Shown here one piece after another: positions 38,131 to 47,222 of a stretch of 64,000 bases of DNA. The DNA is from Flavobacteriia bacterium (GTDB lineage Bacteria; Bacteroidota; Bacteroidia; Flavobacteriales_D; Crocinitomicaceae). The notes beneath the pieces were generated by a model. The model ran no database searches. It had not been told where the DNA came from and saw nothing but the letters and a program-made list of their open reading frames with translations. Location of the stretch: positions 56,401-120,400 of the forward strand of contig JACPDW010000002.1 in the NCBI GenBank assembly GCA_016183815.1. The letters run 5' to 3'. How positions within the stretch are numbered: the stretch's first letter is position 1; each line of letters starts with the position of its first letter. A program made the translations under genes and the position numbers.

Positions 38131-38874
38131 ATGGCTGAAACAGCAAAACAAAAAGAAGTAAGTGTAGCAGAAAAATTAGACGCTTTGTTTGACTTACAAA
38201 AAATCGATTCCGAAATTGATAGAATCCGTACTGTTAGAGGTGAACTCCCCCTTGAAGTACAAGATTTAGAAGACGAAATAGAAGGTATTGATACACGAGT
38301 AAAAAACTTACAAGAAGAATTAAAAAACACCGAGCAAGAAGTTTCTGATAGAAAAAATGCAATGAAAGATGCTGAAATTGCAATTCAGAAATATAAAGAG
38401 CAACAAAAAAATGTTCGAAACAATCGTGAATACGAGTCTTTAGAAAAAGAAATTGAATTTCAAACACTTGAAATTAAATTACACGACAAAAAATCTAAAG
38501 AAACTAAAACAACTATTCTTGAATTAAAAGAAAAAATTGAAAAAGAAAAAGAAAATTTAGACCTTAGAAAATCAGATTTAAATATCAAAAAAGCAGAACT
38601 TGATGAAATCGTTAATGAAACGAAAAAAGAAGAAGAAGTTTTGCTTGAAAAATCAAATAAATCTAAAGCTAAAATCGATGGTCGTTTAGTTTTTGCATAT
38701 AATCGTTTAAGAGAAAATGCAAAAAATGGACTTGCTGTTGTTTCTGTTGACAGAGATTCTTGTGGTGGTTGTTTTAATAAAATCCCACCTCAACGTCAAT
38801 TAGATATTCAAACAAAAAAGAAAATCATTGTTTGTGAACATTGTGGTCGTATTTTAGTACCTGCTGACCTTTAG
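38131..38874 (+). CDS. coiled-coil C4 zinc-ribbon protein
   Basis: 247 residues. An extended coiled coil (about 15-180) made of Glu/Lys-rich heptads ends in a C-terminal zinc ribbon with Cys pairs CGGC and CEHC about 23 residues apart. It resembles the zf-RING_7/DUF164 family, which sits next to NIF3 in many genomes. Proposed roles are in nucleic acid binding; no firm evidence. Confidence 0.88.
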   Translation: MAETAKQKEVSVAEKLDALFDLQKIDSEIDRIRTVRGELPLEVQDLEDEIEGIDTRVKNLQEELKNTEQEVSDRKNAMKDAEIAIQKYKEQQKNVRNNREYESLEKEIEFQTLEIKLHDKKSKETKTTILELKEKIEKEKENLDLRKSDLNIKKAELDEIVNETKKEEEVLLEKSNKSKAKIDGRLVFAYNRLRENAKNGLAVVSVDRDSCGGCFNKIPPQRQLDIQTKKKIIVCEHCGRILVPADL

Positions 38875-38965
38875 TTTTTGTCGAATGAGTAATACAGCTT
38901 TCTTTACTCTTTTTAATACAAAATCTTTAATTTTTCTTCCTTTTCTTTAAAATTGATTTAAGCAA

Positions 38966-39796
38966 ATGCAATCAGAAATTGGTTTTTTAAAACGTCTTAA
39001 ATTGTTTGTTCAATCTAAACATTTTTGGAAACATTTTTCATTCATTACACTTGTCTATTTATTTATTGTATTTATTACCATTTTTTATTTAGATTTTAAA
39101 ACCAATCATGGTGAAAAAATAAAGGTCCCCTCTTTAGTTGGGAAAAATGTAAAAAAAATTAATTCCATTATGGAAAGTGTTGGACTAAATTATGAAATAT
39201 TAGATTCAGTATATTACCCTAAATTAAAAGAAGGAACAATCATTTCTCAAGACCCTAGACCAACTGACTCAACTCATGTTTATGTGAAATCTACACGTGT
39301 AATTAAAGTAAGAGTCTCTAAAAAATATGAATTAGTAGAAGTACCTTCTTTAATACACAGATCCGAAAGGTTTGCAATTTCTGTTTTAAAAAATAGAGGA
39401 TTAAAATATCAAATATCCTACAAACCTTCTTCAGAAGCCAATGGAGCTGTATTAGAACAAACCTATAAAGGTTCAAAAATTAAAGAAAATAAAAAAATAT
39501 TAAAGGGCTCGTTAATTCATTTAGTTGTTGGAAAAAATGAAGCTGGGATGCCAATTCAGATTCCAAATTTAATAGGTTTAACAATAAATGAAGTTCAAAT
39601 TCGTTTAAATGGAATGGGTCGATTAACTTATTTTCCATCTTTTATAAATTGCATAAGTACTGCTGATTCTACAGTTGCAAAAGTAATCAGTCAATCTCCA
39701 GAATATATTGAAGGTCAAACTATTCCTTCCAATAGTACAATTACCATTCAATTAGATAAAAATTATACAGGAACGCCACAACTTTCGCCACAATAA
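38966..39796 (+). CDS. PASTA-domain membrane protein
   Basis: 276 residues. N-terminal membrane helix (FITLVYLFIVFITIFYL) then three PASTA repeats: KVPSLVGKNVKKINSIMES (about 52-115), VEVPSLIHRSERFAISVLKN (about 120-190), and IPNLIGLTINEVQIRLNG (about 195-270). PASTA domains bind peptidoglycan fragments or lipid II in kinases and PBPs. There is no kinase or transpeptidase domain: this short form is the normal one in Bacteroidota. Begins 91 bases after the zinc-ribbon gene. Confidence 0.88.
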   Translation: MQSEIGFLKRLKLFVQSKHFWKHFSFITLVYLFIVFITIFYLDFKTNHGEKIKVPSLVGKNVKKINSIMESVGLNYEILDSVYYPKLKEGTIISQDPRPTDSTHVYVKSTRVIKVRVSKKYELVEVPSLIHRSERFAISVLKNRGLKYQISYKPSSEANGAVLEQTYKGSKIKENKKILKGSLIHLVVGKNEAGMPIQIPNLIGLTINEVQIRLNGMGRLTYFPSFINCISTADSTVAKVISQSPEYIEGQTIPSNSTITIQLDKNYTGTPQLSPQ

Positions 39797-39802
39797 ACAA
39801 AA

Positions 39803-41995
39803 ATGAAAAAATATAGTCTATTATTTATTGTCTTTTCATTTTTTTATTCCTTTGGACAATATGAAAGTATTGGTACTGTTACTAGTTTTCCAAATAAAAA
39901 AAGGGATTGCACATTTGACTCAACTTTTTTTTATACTACTGATTCGATTTTTCTTCCAATTTTTGATGAGTTTTCAAGTAACCATTTTCAAGTTTATTTA
40001 CCAGATTTTAATAATCCTACTTTAAGTGAGGAAAAATATTATAAAATCCTAACTCTTCAAGGTGATGTGATACATAATAAAGTAAAATATACAACTCAAC
40101 CGACTTTTAAACGACAAATAAATACACAAACATTTGAAGTTGTTGAAGAATTGTTCGAGCTTGACACAGTTTTAGTCAGTGATTTTTGTTACTATCCAGC
40201 TAATTATATTGAAACTTTTGTTTATCCTCCTTATATTATAATTGATACGGTAAATTTTGAAAACCCTCTAGATACAATTTGGCTTGATAGTCCTGATATT
40301 TTTCAAGATTCTGCAACAAAATTTTTTATGCAAGTAAACGACCCAAATGCTTATTGGTCGGATAATTACGCTAAATTAAATTACACTAATGCTGTATTAC
40401 CTTTGTCTTTAGGTGTTGTAACTTTTGATGGATTAGATGAAAACAATTTTCCATATGTCTTTGGTTCCAACAGTAATTCTTACAATGATTATTTTACTTC
40501 AAAACCTATAAAAATGGGCTCTTTTACAGCTTCAGATTCCATATATTTAAGTTTTTTATATCAATATCAAGGATTTAATGACGAACCAGAAATTAATGAT
40601 TCTTTGGTCTTGGAATTTTATGCACCATTACTAGATCAATGGGAAAGAATTTGGTCATCATCAGGTTTTCCACAAAGTGATTTTAAAGTATTTCACCATA
40701 AAATTATTGAATCAAAGTATCTAAAAGATGGTTTTCAATTCCGTTTAAAAAATTATGGAAGTGAAGCGGGCATGTTAGATGAATTTCATTTAGATTACGT
40801 TCATTTAAGACAATTTTCTGGTTTTCAAGACACTTTATTCAAAGATTTTGCAATAGTATATCCTATTAAGACTTTATTAAAAGACTATACTCAAATTCCT
40901 TGGGACCATTATAAAAATTCAAATTTTAATTTGATGACCGATTCAATGGAAGTTACAGTTAGAAATAGCAGTCAAATAGTTGAAAACAATCAAAATGGAT
41001 CTGTTAAGATTTATCATAATGGAATTGAAGAAAACTCTTTTTTGTTGAATGGTCAAATTCTTTCTGGTGGGGAGATAAATTATTCTCCTAGGACTTCCTA
41101 TACCAGTTACCACAATTTTCTTAGTAACACCAGTTTTCAGTATGACAAAGGAAAATCAGGGAAATATCAAGAATTTAGAGTGGAAATGAACGCCTCGGCA
41201 CAATTTCCCAACTTCACTCAAAACGATTCGACCTTTTTTATACAGCGTTTTTATGATACTTATGCTTACGATGATGGCACTGCTGAAGTAGCTTATGGAC
41301 CAGAAGGAGTAAATAACGCCCGTTTAGCTTACCGTTTTTCCCCCATCGAAGACGATTCTATTATTGGAGTAAAAATTTCTTTTGTCCCAACCGTTGTTGA
41401 TACAAGAAATGAGTTGTTTTATCTAACTCTTTGGGATGATGTAAACAATCAACCTGGAAATGTGCTTTATCAAGATGATTTTTTCTCTGCTAGATCTCCT
41501 TCATATGAATACGATGATTCTCTAGGCTTTACAAATTATTATTTTAAAGACACAATGCCTATTCCAATCAATGGCACTTTTTATATAGGTTGGAAACAAG
41601 AAGGTATAAAAAGATTGAATATTGGTATGGATAGAAACATCGATGCTTCTAATCACATCTTGTATTCCATTAACAATGAATTCTCTTGGGAAAACACACA
41701 GTTTAATGGTGCTTTATTGATGCGTCCAATTTTTTCGAGTGAACTTAACTATGATTTATCACTTGATAAAAATTCAATACAAAAACCTTCATTTAATGTT
41801 TTTCCTAATCCTGGAACAGATGTTTTAAATTTTTCAACATCAAACAATACTCCTTCTTTTTCTATATTTAATTTAAATGGACAAAAATTATTAATGAGCA
41901 CCTCACATTCAATAAATGTTTCAAGTTTATCTTCTGGACTATATATTATTCAAGACGATATTACTTTGCAAAAAGTTAAATGGATAAAAAAATAA
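39803..41995 (+). CDS. T9SS type A sorting domain-containing surface protein
   Basis: 730 residues. Signal peptide (LFIVFSFFYSFGQ), a large beta-sandwich-like region with many Asp/Tyr motifs, and a type A sorting domain at the end: FNVFPNPGTDVLNFS, FSIFNLNGQKLLM, INVSSLSSGLYIIQ, KVKWIKK. Its role is unknown. The stop lies inside the start of the next gene: the RluA-type gene begins 16 bases before this gene ends, implying translational coupling. Confidence 0.87.
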   Translation: MKKYSLLFIVFSFFYSFGQYESIGTVTSFPNKKRDCTFDSTFFYTTDSIFLPIFDEFSSNHFQVYLPDFNNPTLSEEKYYKILTLQGDVIHNKVKYTTQPTFKRQINTQTFEVVEELFELDTVLVSDFCYYPANYIETFVYPPYIIIDTVNFENPLDTIWLDSPDIFQDSATKFFMQVNDPNAYWSDNYAKLNYTNAVLPLSLGVVTFDGLDENNFPYVFGSNSNSYNDYFTSKPIKMGSFTASDSIYLSFLYQYQGFNDEPEINDSLVLEFYAPLLDQWERIWSSSGFPQSDFKVFHHKIIESKYLKDGFQFRLKNYGSEAGMLDEFHLDYVHLRQFSGFQDTLFKDFAIVYPIKTLLKDYTQIPWDHYKNSNFNLMTDSMEVTVRNSSQIVENNQNGSVKIYHNGIEENSFLLNGQILSGGEINYSPRTSYTSYHNFLSNTSFQYDKGKSGKYQEFRVEMNASAQFPNFTQNDSTFFIQRFYDTYAYDDGTAEVAYGPEGVNNARLAYRFSPIEDDSIIGVKISFVPTVVDTRNELFYLTLWDDVNNQPGNVLYQDDFFSARSPSYEYDDSLGFTNYYFKDTMPIPINGTFYIGWKQEGIKRLNIGMDRNIDASNHILYSINNEFSWENTQFNGALLMRPIFSSELNYDLSLDKNSIQKPSFNVFPNPGTDVLNFSTSNNTPSFSIFNLNGQKLLMSTSHSINVSSLSSGLYIIQDDITLQKVKWIKK

Positions 41996-43038
41996 ATCAA
42001 ATAGTGGAAGAAGACTTCCATTCTGATGTCGATCAAGAAGAATTATACGAGCATTATAAATTTAAAGCAGATTTAGGTCAGGATTTACTTAGAATTGATA
42101 AGTTTTTGATGGATAGAATGCCTAATACATCAAGAAATAAAATTCAAAATGCAGCTAAAAATGAAACTATTTTAGTCTTTGGTAAAAGTGTAAAACCTAA
42201 TTATAAAGTTAAACCAGGAGATGAAATTTCTATTGTTTTACCTTATCCAATTCGAGAGATAGAGTTAATTCCACAAGATATTCCTATTCATATAGAATAT
42301 GAAGACGATGAAATTATTGTAGTAAACAAACCTACAAATCAAGTCGTACATCCCGCTTATGGAAACTACAAAGACACTTTATTAAACGCCTTGGTTTATC
42401 ATTTTGAACATCTACCTAGTAAAAAAGAAAATTATTATGGAAGACCGGGCTTAGTCCATAGAATTGATAAAAACACTAGTGGTTTGTTAATTATTGCAAA
42501 AACTGAAAACGCCCTCACCCATTTGGCAAAACAATTTTATGATAAAACTATAGAAAGAAAATACGTTGCTTTAGTATGGGGTTCTGTAAAACAAGACAAA
42601 GGAACTATTGATGTACCAATTGGAAGATCGTTCAAGAACAGAAAAATAATGAATACATTTCCTGATGAGCAAAGTGGTAAAAGAGCAGTTACTCACTACA
42701 CTGTAATTGAAAGATTTCCACATTTCACATTATTGGAATGCCAACTAGAAACAGGCAGAACCCATCAAATAAGAATACATTTAAAATCGATAGGTCATCC
42801 ATTATTTAACGACCCTGAATATGGAGGAAATAAAATTTTATTTGGGTTAAACACTCAAAAATGGAATTTATTCATAAAAAATTTGATGGATATTTTACCA
42901 GGACAGGTTTTACATGCCAAAACTTTAGGTTTTACTCATCCAAGTACTTTAAACCATATTTTTTTAAGTACTGAATTACCGATAGATTTTCAACAAATTT
43001 TGCAAAAATTAAAAAAATATTATTCCCAATTTAACTAA
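41980..43038 (+). CDS. RluA-family 23S rRNA pseudouridine synthase
   Basis: 352 residues. An S4-like RNA-binding domain at the N-terminus (LLRIDKFLMDRMPNTSRNK) is followed by the pseudouridine synthase domain with GLVHRIDKNTSGLL, whose Asp163 is catalytic. The arrangement is that of RluD/RluC, which modify 23S rRNA helix 69 or other sites; which one cannot be told. Starts within the end of the previous T9SS gene. Confidence 0.92.
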   Translation: MDKKINQIVEEDFHSDVDQEELYEHYKFKADLGQDLLRIDKFLMDRMPNTSRNKIQNAAKNETILVFGKSVKPNYKVKPGDEISIVLPYPIREIELIPQDIPIHIEYEDDEIIVVNKPTNQVVHPAYGNYKDTLLNALVYHFEHLPSKKENYYGRPGLVHRIDKNTSGLLIIAKTENALTHLAKQFYDKTIERKYVALVWGSVKQDKGTIDVPIGRSFKNRKIMNTFPDEQSGKRAVTHYTVIERFPHFTLLECQLETGRTHQIRIHLKSIGHPLFNDPEYGGNKILFGLNTQKWNLFIKNLMDILPGQVLHAKTLGFTHPSTLNHIFLSTELPIDFQQILQKLKKYYSQFN

Positions 43039-43205
43039 TTTCTTGGGTAAAAAAAAATTAAAAAAAAATATATATTTATATTACTGTTTATCAGCATATT
43101 ATGAATTAAGTTAAAAAAAATGTTAAAAAAATATCAATTCTTTTTTGGTTAAGACATAAATAATAACTTAATTCGGGGTTGATTTTTGATGAAAAATTAT
43201 AGTTT

Positions 43206-45350
43206 ATGAAGATAAAATCCATATTAACCACTTTGTTTGTAGGTGTTTACACATTTTTTAACACTCAAGTTTACGTACCAAAACAAGTGAGAATTGCCAA
43301 CGAGCAATACAGAAATGAAAATTTTTGTGAAGCAGCTTCTTTATGTGCGAAAGCATATCTCAAAATTGAGCGAAAAGGACAGCTTGCAAAAAGAATGAAA
43401 GGCGAAATGGCGTTTAAAACAGCTGAATGTCATCGTCAAGTGGAAAACGTTAAGGACGCAAACGAATGGTATGAAAAAGCCATTGTGTTAAAATACTACG
43501 AAAAAGTTCCTGATTTGTACTTTTTAAATGCAGAAATGCTCCGTTCTATGGGAGAGTTTGCAAAAGCAAAAGAAAACTACAAATTGTATAAAGAGTTAAA
43601 ACCAAACGATAAAAAATCTGATATTGGTATTCGTTCATGCGATATTGCTAATGACTTTAAAATTAACAAAACCAAGCATGTTGTAACCAATGTTGCTGCT
43701 CTTAATAAAGAAGTATTTGAAATGGCTCCTATGTTTGGCGATAAAAAAGAATCCTTATTACTTTTCAGCTCAACAAGACAAGGAGGAGTTTCATCAATGA
43801 AAGATCCACGGTCATGTAATAACTACATGGATTTGTGGGTTTCTGAAATGGACAAAAAAGGGAATTGGCAAGAACCTCGTTTACTTCCTGGAGATGGTAT
43901 AAACACTACAGATAATGAAGGTACTGTTTGTTTTGATGGAAGAGGAAAAAGAATGTTTTTTACTCGTTGTCCTAATCTAAAAAAACAAAATTTAGGCTGT
44001 GATATTTGGATGTCCGAAGCAAAAGGTAAAGAATGGGATATTCCTAAAAAATTAATTTTGAAAACCCATGATTCTATCTCTGTTGGTCACCCTTGTGTTA
44101 ATGATGATGGAAATTATTTAATTTTTTCTTCTGATTTGCCTGGTGGATTTGGAGGGAAAGATTTGTGGTACACTACTTATAATAAAAAAGACACCAATTG
44201 GGCTACACCAATTAATATGGGTCCAGAAATAAATACTGCTGGAAATGAATTATTTCCTACTTTCTCTAAATCTGGAGATTTATATTATGCCACAGACGGT
44301 CTTCCAGGTGTAGGTGGGTTAGATATTTTTAAAGCTACTAAAGTTGCCAATAAAGAAAAATGGGAAAATCCTAAAAATATTGGCTACCCAATCAATTCTG
44401 TATCTAATGATTATGCTTTAATCGAGAAAGATAGTAAAACAGGTTATTTTACTTCTGAAAGAGTTGGGAGTGTTGGTAAAAATTACAAACCAGACATTTG
44501 GAAATACGAACTTCCTCCAAATTTATATGACTTAAGAGTAAATGTACATAGCTTAACTGATAAAGCAGTAAAAATTGAAGGAGCAACAGTAACAGTATCA
44601 TCTGACAACAATCAAAAATGGGAAGGTCTTACAAATAAAGAAGGAACTATTTATTGGGATAAAAAACCAAATGGTGATAGATTTATTCAAGAAAAACAAT
44701 CCTATACTATTACTTTATCAAAAGACAATTACATTGCCGTTAAACCACAAGCTTTTACAACAGTTGGTGTAGATAATGATCAAAATTTCATTTTTGATTT
44801 ACCTTTATTAAAGAATGCTCCTATCCGTTTACCTGAGGTCCGTTATCCTTTGGCACAATGGTCACTTTTAAGCGATTCTACTATTAGTTCAAAAGACTCA
44901 TTAAATTTTGTTTTTGATTTAATGGTTGAATATCCAAATATGATATTAGAATTGAGTTCTCATACAGATGCTAGAGATACTGATAAAAGAAATCAAGTAT
45001 TATCAGAAAATCGTGCTAAAGCGTGTATTAAATATCTTGTTGAAGAAAAAGGTATTGACGCAAGAAGATTTGTACCTGTTGGTAAAGGTGAATTTTCACC
45101 AAGAACAGTTTGGAAAAAAGATGGAAAATATTTAGTTGATGAACCTCAAAATATGGAAGGTGTAGAAGCTATAGTTTTAACTGAAGCATTTATTAATCAG
45201 TTTAAGAAAAAAGATAAAAGAACCTTTGAAATGCTACATCAGTTAAACAGAAGAACTGAGGGTAAAGTTTTGAGTATGGACTTTAATAAAGATACAGCAC
45301 CTGCAGTAGCAACTGATTTCTTTGAATTTAAACCAATTCCTAAAAAATAA
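43206..45350 (+). CDS. PorE-like T9SS component: TPR, beta-propeller, CRD and OmpA domains
   Basis: 714 residues. Signal peptide; TPR-like helices (about 25-130: EAASLCAKAYLKI, PNDKKSDIGIRSCD); a WD40/PD40-like propeller (about 160-440, repeats such as GDGINTTDNEGTVCF and DGLPGVGGLDIF); a carboxypeptidase-regulatory-like domain (about 445-530); and an OmpA_C domain with SHTDARDTDKRNQVLSENRA and an insert (LTEAFINQFKK, LHQLNRRTEGKV). This order matches PorE of the type IX secretion system, which ties it to the peptidoglycan. The lipobox expected in PorE is not evident. T9SS cargo in the same window fits. Confidence 0.72.
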   Translation: MKIKSILTTLFVGVYTFFNTQVYVPKQVRIANEQYRNENFCEAASLCAKAYLKIERKGQLAKRMKGEMAFKTAECHRQVENVKDANEWYEKAIVLKYYEKVPDLYFLNAEMLRSMGEFAKAKENYKLYKELKPNDKKSDIGIRSCDIANDFKINKTKHVVTNVAALNKEVFEMAPMFGDKKESLLLFSSTRQGGVSSMKDPRSCNNYMDLWVSEMDKKGNWQEPRLLPGDGINTTDNEGTVCFDGRGKRMFFTRCPNLKKQNLGCDIWMSEAKGKEWDIPKKLILKTHDSISVGHPCVNDDGNYLIFSSDLPGGFGGKDLWYTTYNKKDTNWATPINMGPEINTAGNELFPTFSKSGDLYYATDGLPGVGGLDIFKATKVANKEKWENPKNIGYPINSVSNDYALIEKDSKTGYFTSERVGSVGKNYKPDIWKYELPPNLYDLRVNVHSLTDKAVKIEGATVTVSSDNNQKWEGLTNKEGTIYWDKKPNGDRFIQEKQSYTITLSKDNYIAVKPQAFTTVGVDNDQNFIFDLPLLKNAPIRLPEVRYPLAQWSLLSDSTISSKDSLNFVFDLMVEYPNMILELSSHTDARDTDKRNQVLSENRAKACIKYLVEEKGIDARRFVPVGKGEFSPRTVWKKDGKYLVDEPQNMEGVEAIVLTEAFINQFKKKDKRTFEMLHQLNRRTEGKVLSMDFNKDTAPAVATDFFEFKPIPKK

Positions 45351-45363
45351 TACTTAGCCGACT

Positions 45364-46215
45364 ATGGCTGAGTTTGATTTTATATCTAATGATAAAAGAC
45401 AAGGTGGATTTTTTACCTTGTCTTTTTTTATTCTATTAACTTTATTTTTTGTTTTTTCATTTTTACTGAATCCAGTTGTAAGTAAAATTGAAGACAGTAA
45501 TCTTAAATTCTTACTGATTTTACTGCCCTTTTTTTTAAGTATTATTTTTTTTTCAATCTATTTAAAATTATTCACAAATGATTTAAATTTTAAATTACTA
45601 ATCAGTAGTAACAAAAAAATTAATTTAAAAAAAATTGGTTTTGCTTTTTTCATTTGGTTTATTGTTTTAACAATTTTGTTGCTGATAAAATTTATATTTC
45701 AACCTTCAAATTACTTTTTCCATTTTAATGTATTTAGCTTTTTAATTTTATCAATTATAAGTATAATTTTTGTTAGTTTTCAAGCGTTTTTTGAAGAACT
45801 TTTATTTAGAAGTTTGCTTTTAAAAGCATTTTCATTCAAAAAAAATAAAATTTGGTTTACAATACTTTTTTCCTCTTTTATGTTTTCTATAATGCATTTA
45901 AATAACCCAGAAATAATTTATATTGGTTATATAGTTTTGTTTTATTATTTTTTAAGTGGTATTTTTTTGTCAATCTTAACAGTTTTAGACAACGGTATTG
46001 AATTAAGTTTAGGGTTTCATATTGCAAATAATCTTTTTGGATCGCTTATAATTACTAATAAATGGCAAGTTTTTCAAACTAAAGCTTTGATACTTGATAA
46101 AAGTTTACCAAAATTTTCTTGGGATATTTGGATTATTTTAGTAATTTTATATCCATTTTGTATATTTTTGTATTGTAAAGTGTATAAAAGAAGTTTTGGT
46201 TTGATTTTTGCTTAA
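45364..46215 (+). CDS. CPBP-family intramembrane metalloprotease
   Basis: 283 residues with about eight membrane helices. CPBP/CAAX motifs: EELLFRS (Glu144, Glu145), SIMHLNNPE (His178) and GFHIANNLFGSL (late His). The family includes Rce1-like proteases and bacteriocin-immunity proteins; the role here is unknown. Codons 11-21 lie on a perfect 12-bp hairpin with a T-run. It comes 13 bases after the PorE-like gene. Confidence 0.88.
   Translation: MAEFDFISNDKRQGGFFTLSFFILLTLFFVFSFLLNPVVSKIEDSNLKFLLILLPFFLSIIFFSIYLKLFTNDLNFKLLISSNKKINLKKIGFAFFIWFIVLTILLLIKFIFQPSNYFFHFNVFSFLILSIISIIFVSFQAFFEELLFRSLLLKAFSFKKNKIWFTILFSSFMFSIMHLNNPEIIYIGYIVLFYYFLSGIFLSILTVLDNGIELSLGFHIANNLFGSLIITNKWQVFQTKALILDKSLPKFSWDIWIILVILYPFCIFLYCKVYKRSFGLIFA
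45394..45430 (+). terminator. terminator-like hairpin inside the CPBP protease gene
   Basis: AAAAGACAAGGT (45394-45405) and ACCTTGTCTTTT (45415-45426) are a perfect 12-base inverted repeat around a 9-base loop, followed by a T-run. It lies 44-76 bases after the PorE-like stop, where a terminator is expected, but also inside the start of the next gene. Confidence 0.55.
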
Positions 46216-46223
46216 TCATTAAT

Positions 46224-46568
46224 ATGTCAAAGTTATATATAATCTCATTGTTTTTAATTTCTGCTTTTTCTTTGAAAGCACAAATGATTTCTGGTGATTT
46301 GCTCGATTCGGGCAGAAAATTAGAAACAAATTATTCTTTTGTTGTAAAAAACAAATACTCAGGAATTCAATATTTTGAACTTGCTGTAAATCCTTTAGGA
46401 AAAGTCATTGGAATTAAAGATTTAGATGAAAAAGGAGCAATTATATCAACACCAGCTAAAGTTCTAGCCACAAATGAACTTTATAATCTTCAATTTGAAA
46501 GTGGCACTCATTATCCTAAATTTCAACATGTTAAAGTGAAAATTCGCTTTGAAAAACAAACTCCCTGA
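46224..46568 (+). CDS. small secreted protein of unknown function
   Basis: 114 residues with a clear signal peptide (LYIISLFLISAFSLKAQ). The mature part (about 95 residues) looks like a single small beta domain; YFELAVNPLGKVIG and HVKVKIRFEK vaguely recall a TonB C-terminal fold, but this is weak. It lies eight bases after the CPBP gene and 12 before the DUF4290 gene, so it is probably part of the same operon. Confidence 0.7.
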   Translation: MSKLYIISLFLISAFSLKAQMISGDLLDSGRKLETNYSFVVKNKYSGIQYFELAVNPLGKVIGIKDLDEKGAIISTPAKVLATNELYNLQFESGTHYPKFQHVKVKIRFEKQTP

Positions 46569-46580
46569 CAAAATCTTATA

Positions 46581-47219
46581 ATGGAATATAATACACAAAG
46601 AGGTCCACTCATTTTACCAGAATATGGTAGAAATGTGCAAAACATGATACATTTTGCAATGACTATTGAAAGTCGCGAAGAAAGAAATAAAGCGGCTAAT
46701 GCGATTATTGAAGTGATGGGGCAACTTAATCCTCACTTACGTGATGTAGATGATTTTAAACACAAATTGTGGACACATTTATTTGTCATGTCAGGTTTTC
46801 AATTAGATGTTGATTCGCCTTATGAACGCCCAAATAGAGAAGTTTTAAATGAGAAACCTCAATTATTAAATTATCCTAAAAGTAAAATTAAATACGGACA
46901 TTACGGAAAATATACGGAATTGATTCTAAAAGAAGCTGTTAAAGAAACAAATCAAGAGACAAAAGAATATTTGAAAAATACAATGGCTAATTTTATGAAA
47001 AAACAGTTTTTGACTTATAATAATGACGCAGTCGAAAATAGTGTTATTGCTGAACAATTAGCTGAATTATCAGGCGGTGAACTTGTTTTAGAAAATCCAG
47101 ATAATTTAATTCAAACCAATACCATTTTAAAATCTTTTGGAAAAATTCCAAATAAAAGAAACAAAATGAATGGTAAATTAAATAATCAGAAAAAGAAAAT
47201 TTTCAAGAAAAAATTTTAA
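46581..47219 (+). CDS. DUF4290 protein
   Basis: 212 residues. The N-terminus MEYNTQRGPLILPEYGRNVQ and the block HLRDVDDFKHKLWTHLFVMS are characteristic of DUF4290, found in Bacteroidota and nearly always next to murA. Its function is unknown. The last 40 residues are Lys/Asn-rich and probably disordered. The murA ATG follows three bases later. Confidence 0.9.
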   Translation: MEYNTQRGPLILPEYGRNVQNMIHFAMTIESREERNKAANAIIEVMGQLNPHLRDVDDFKHKLWTHLFVMSGFQLDVDSPYERPNREVLNEKPQLLNYPKSKIKYGHYGKYTELILKEAVKETNQETKEYLKNTMANFMKKQFLTYNNDAVENSVIAEQLAELSGGELVLENPDNLIQTNTILKSFGKIPNKRNKMNGKLNNQKKKIFKKKF

Positions 47220-47222
47220 TCA

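Noticed and set aside
43020..43050. CCCAA/TTGGG hairpin after the RluA-type gene as terminator
   Set aside because: Five base pairs only and followed by A, not T.
44855..44880. TTTGGCAC as a sigma-54 promoter
   Set aside because: No GC or G at the -12 position and it lies inside the PorE-like coding region.
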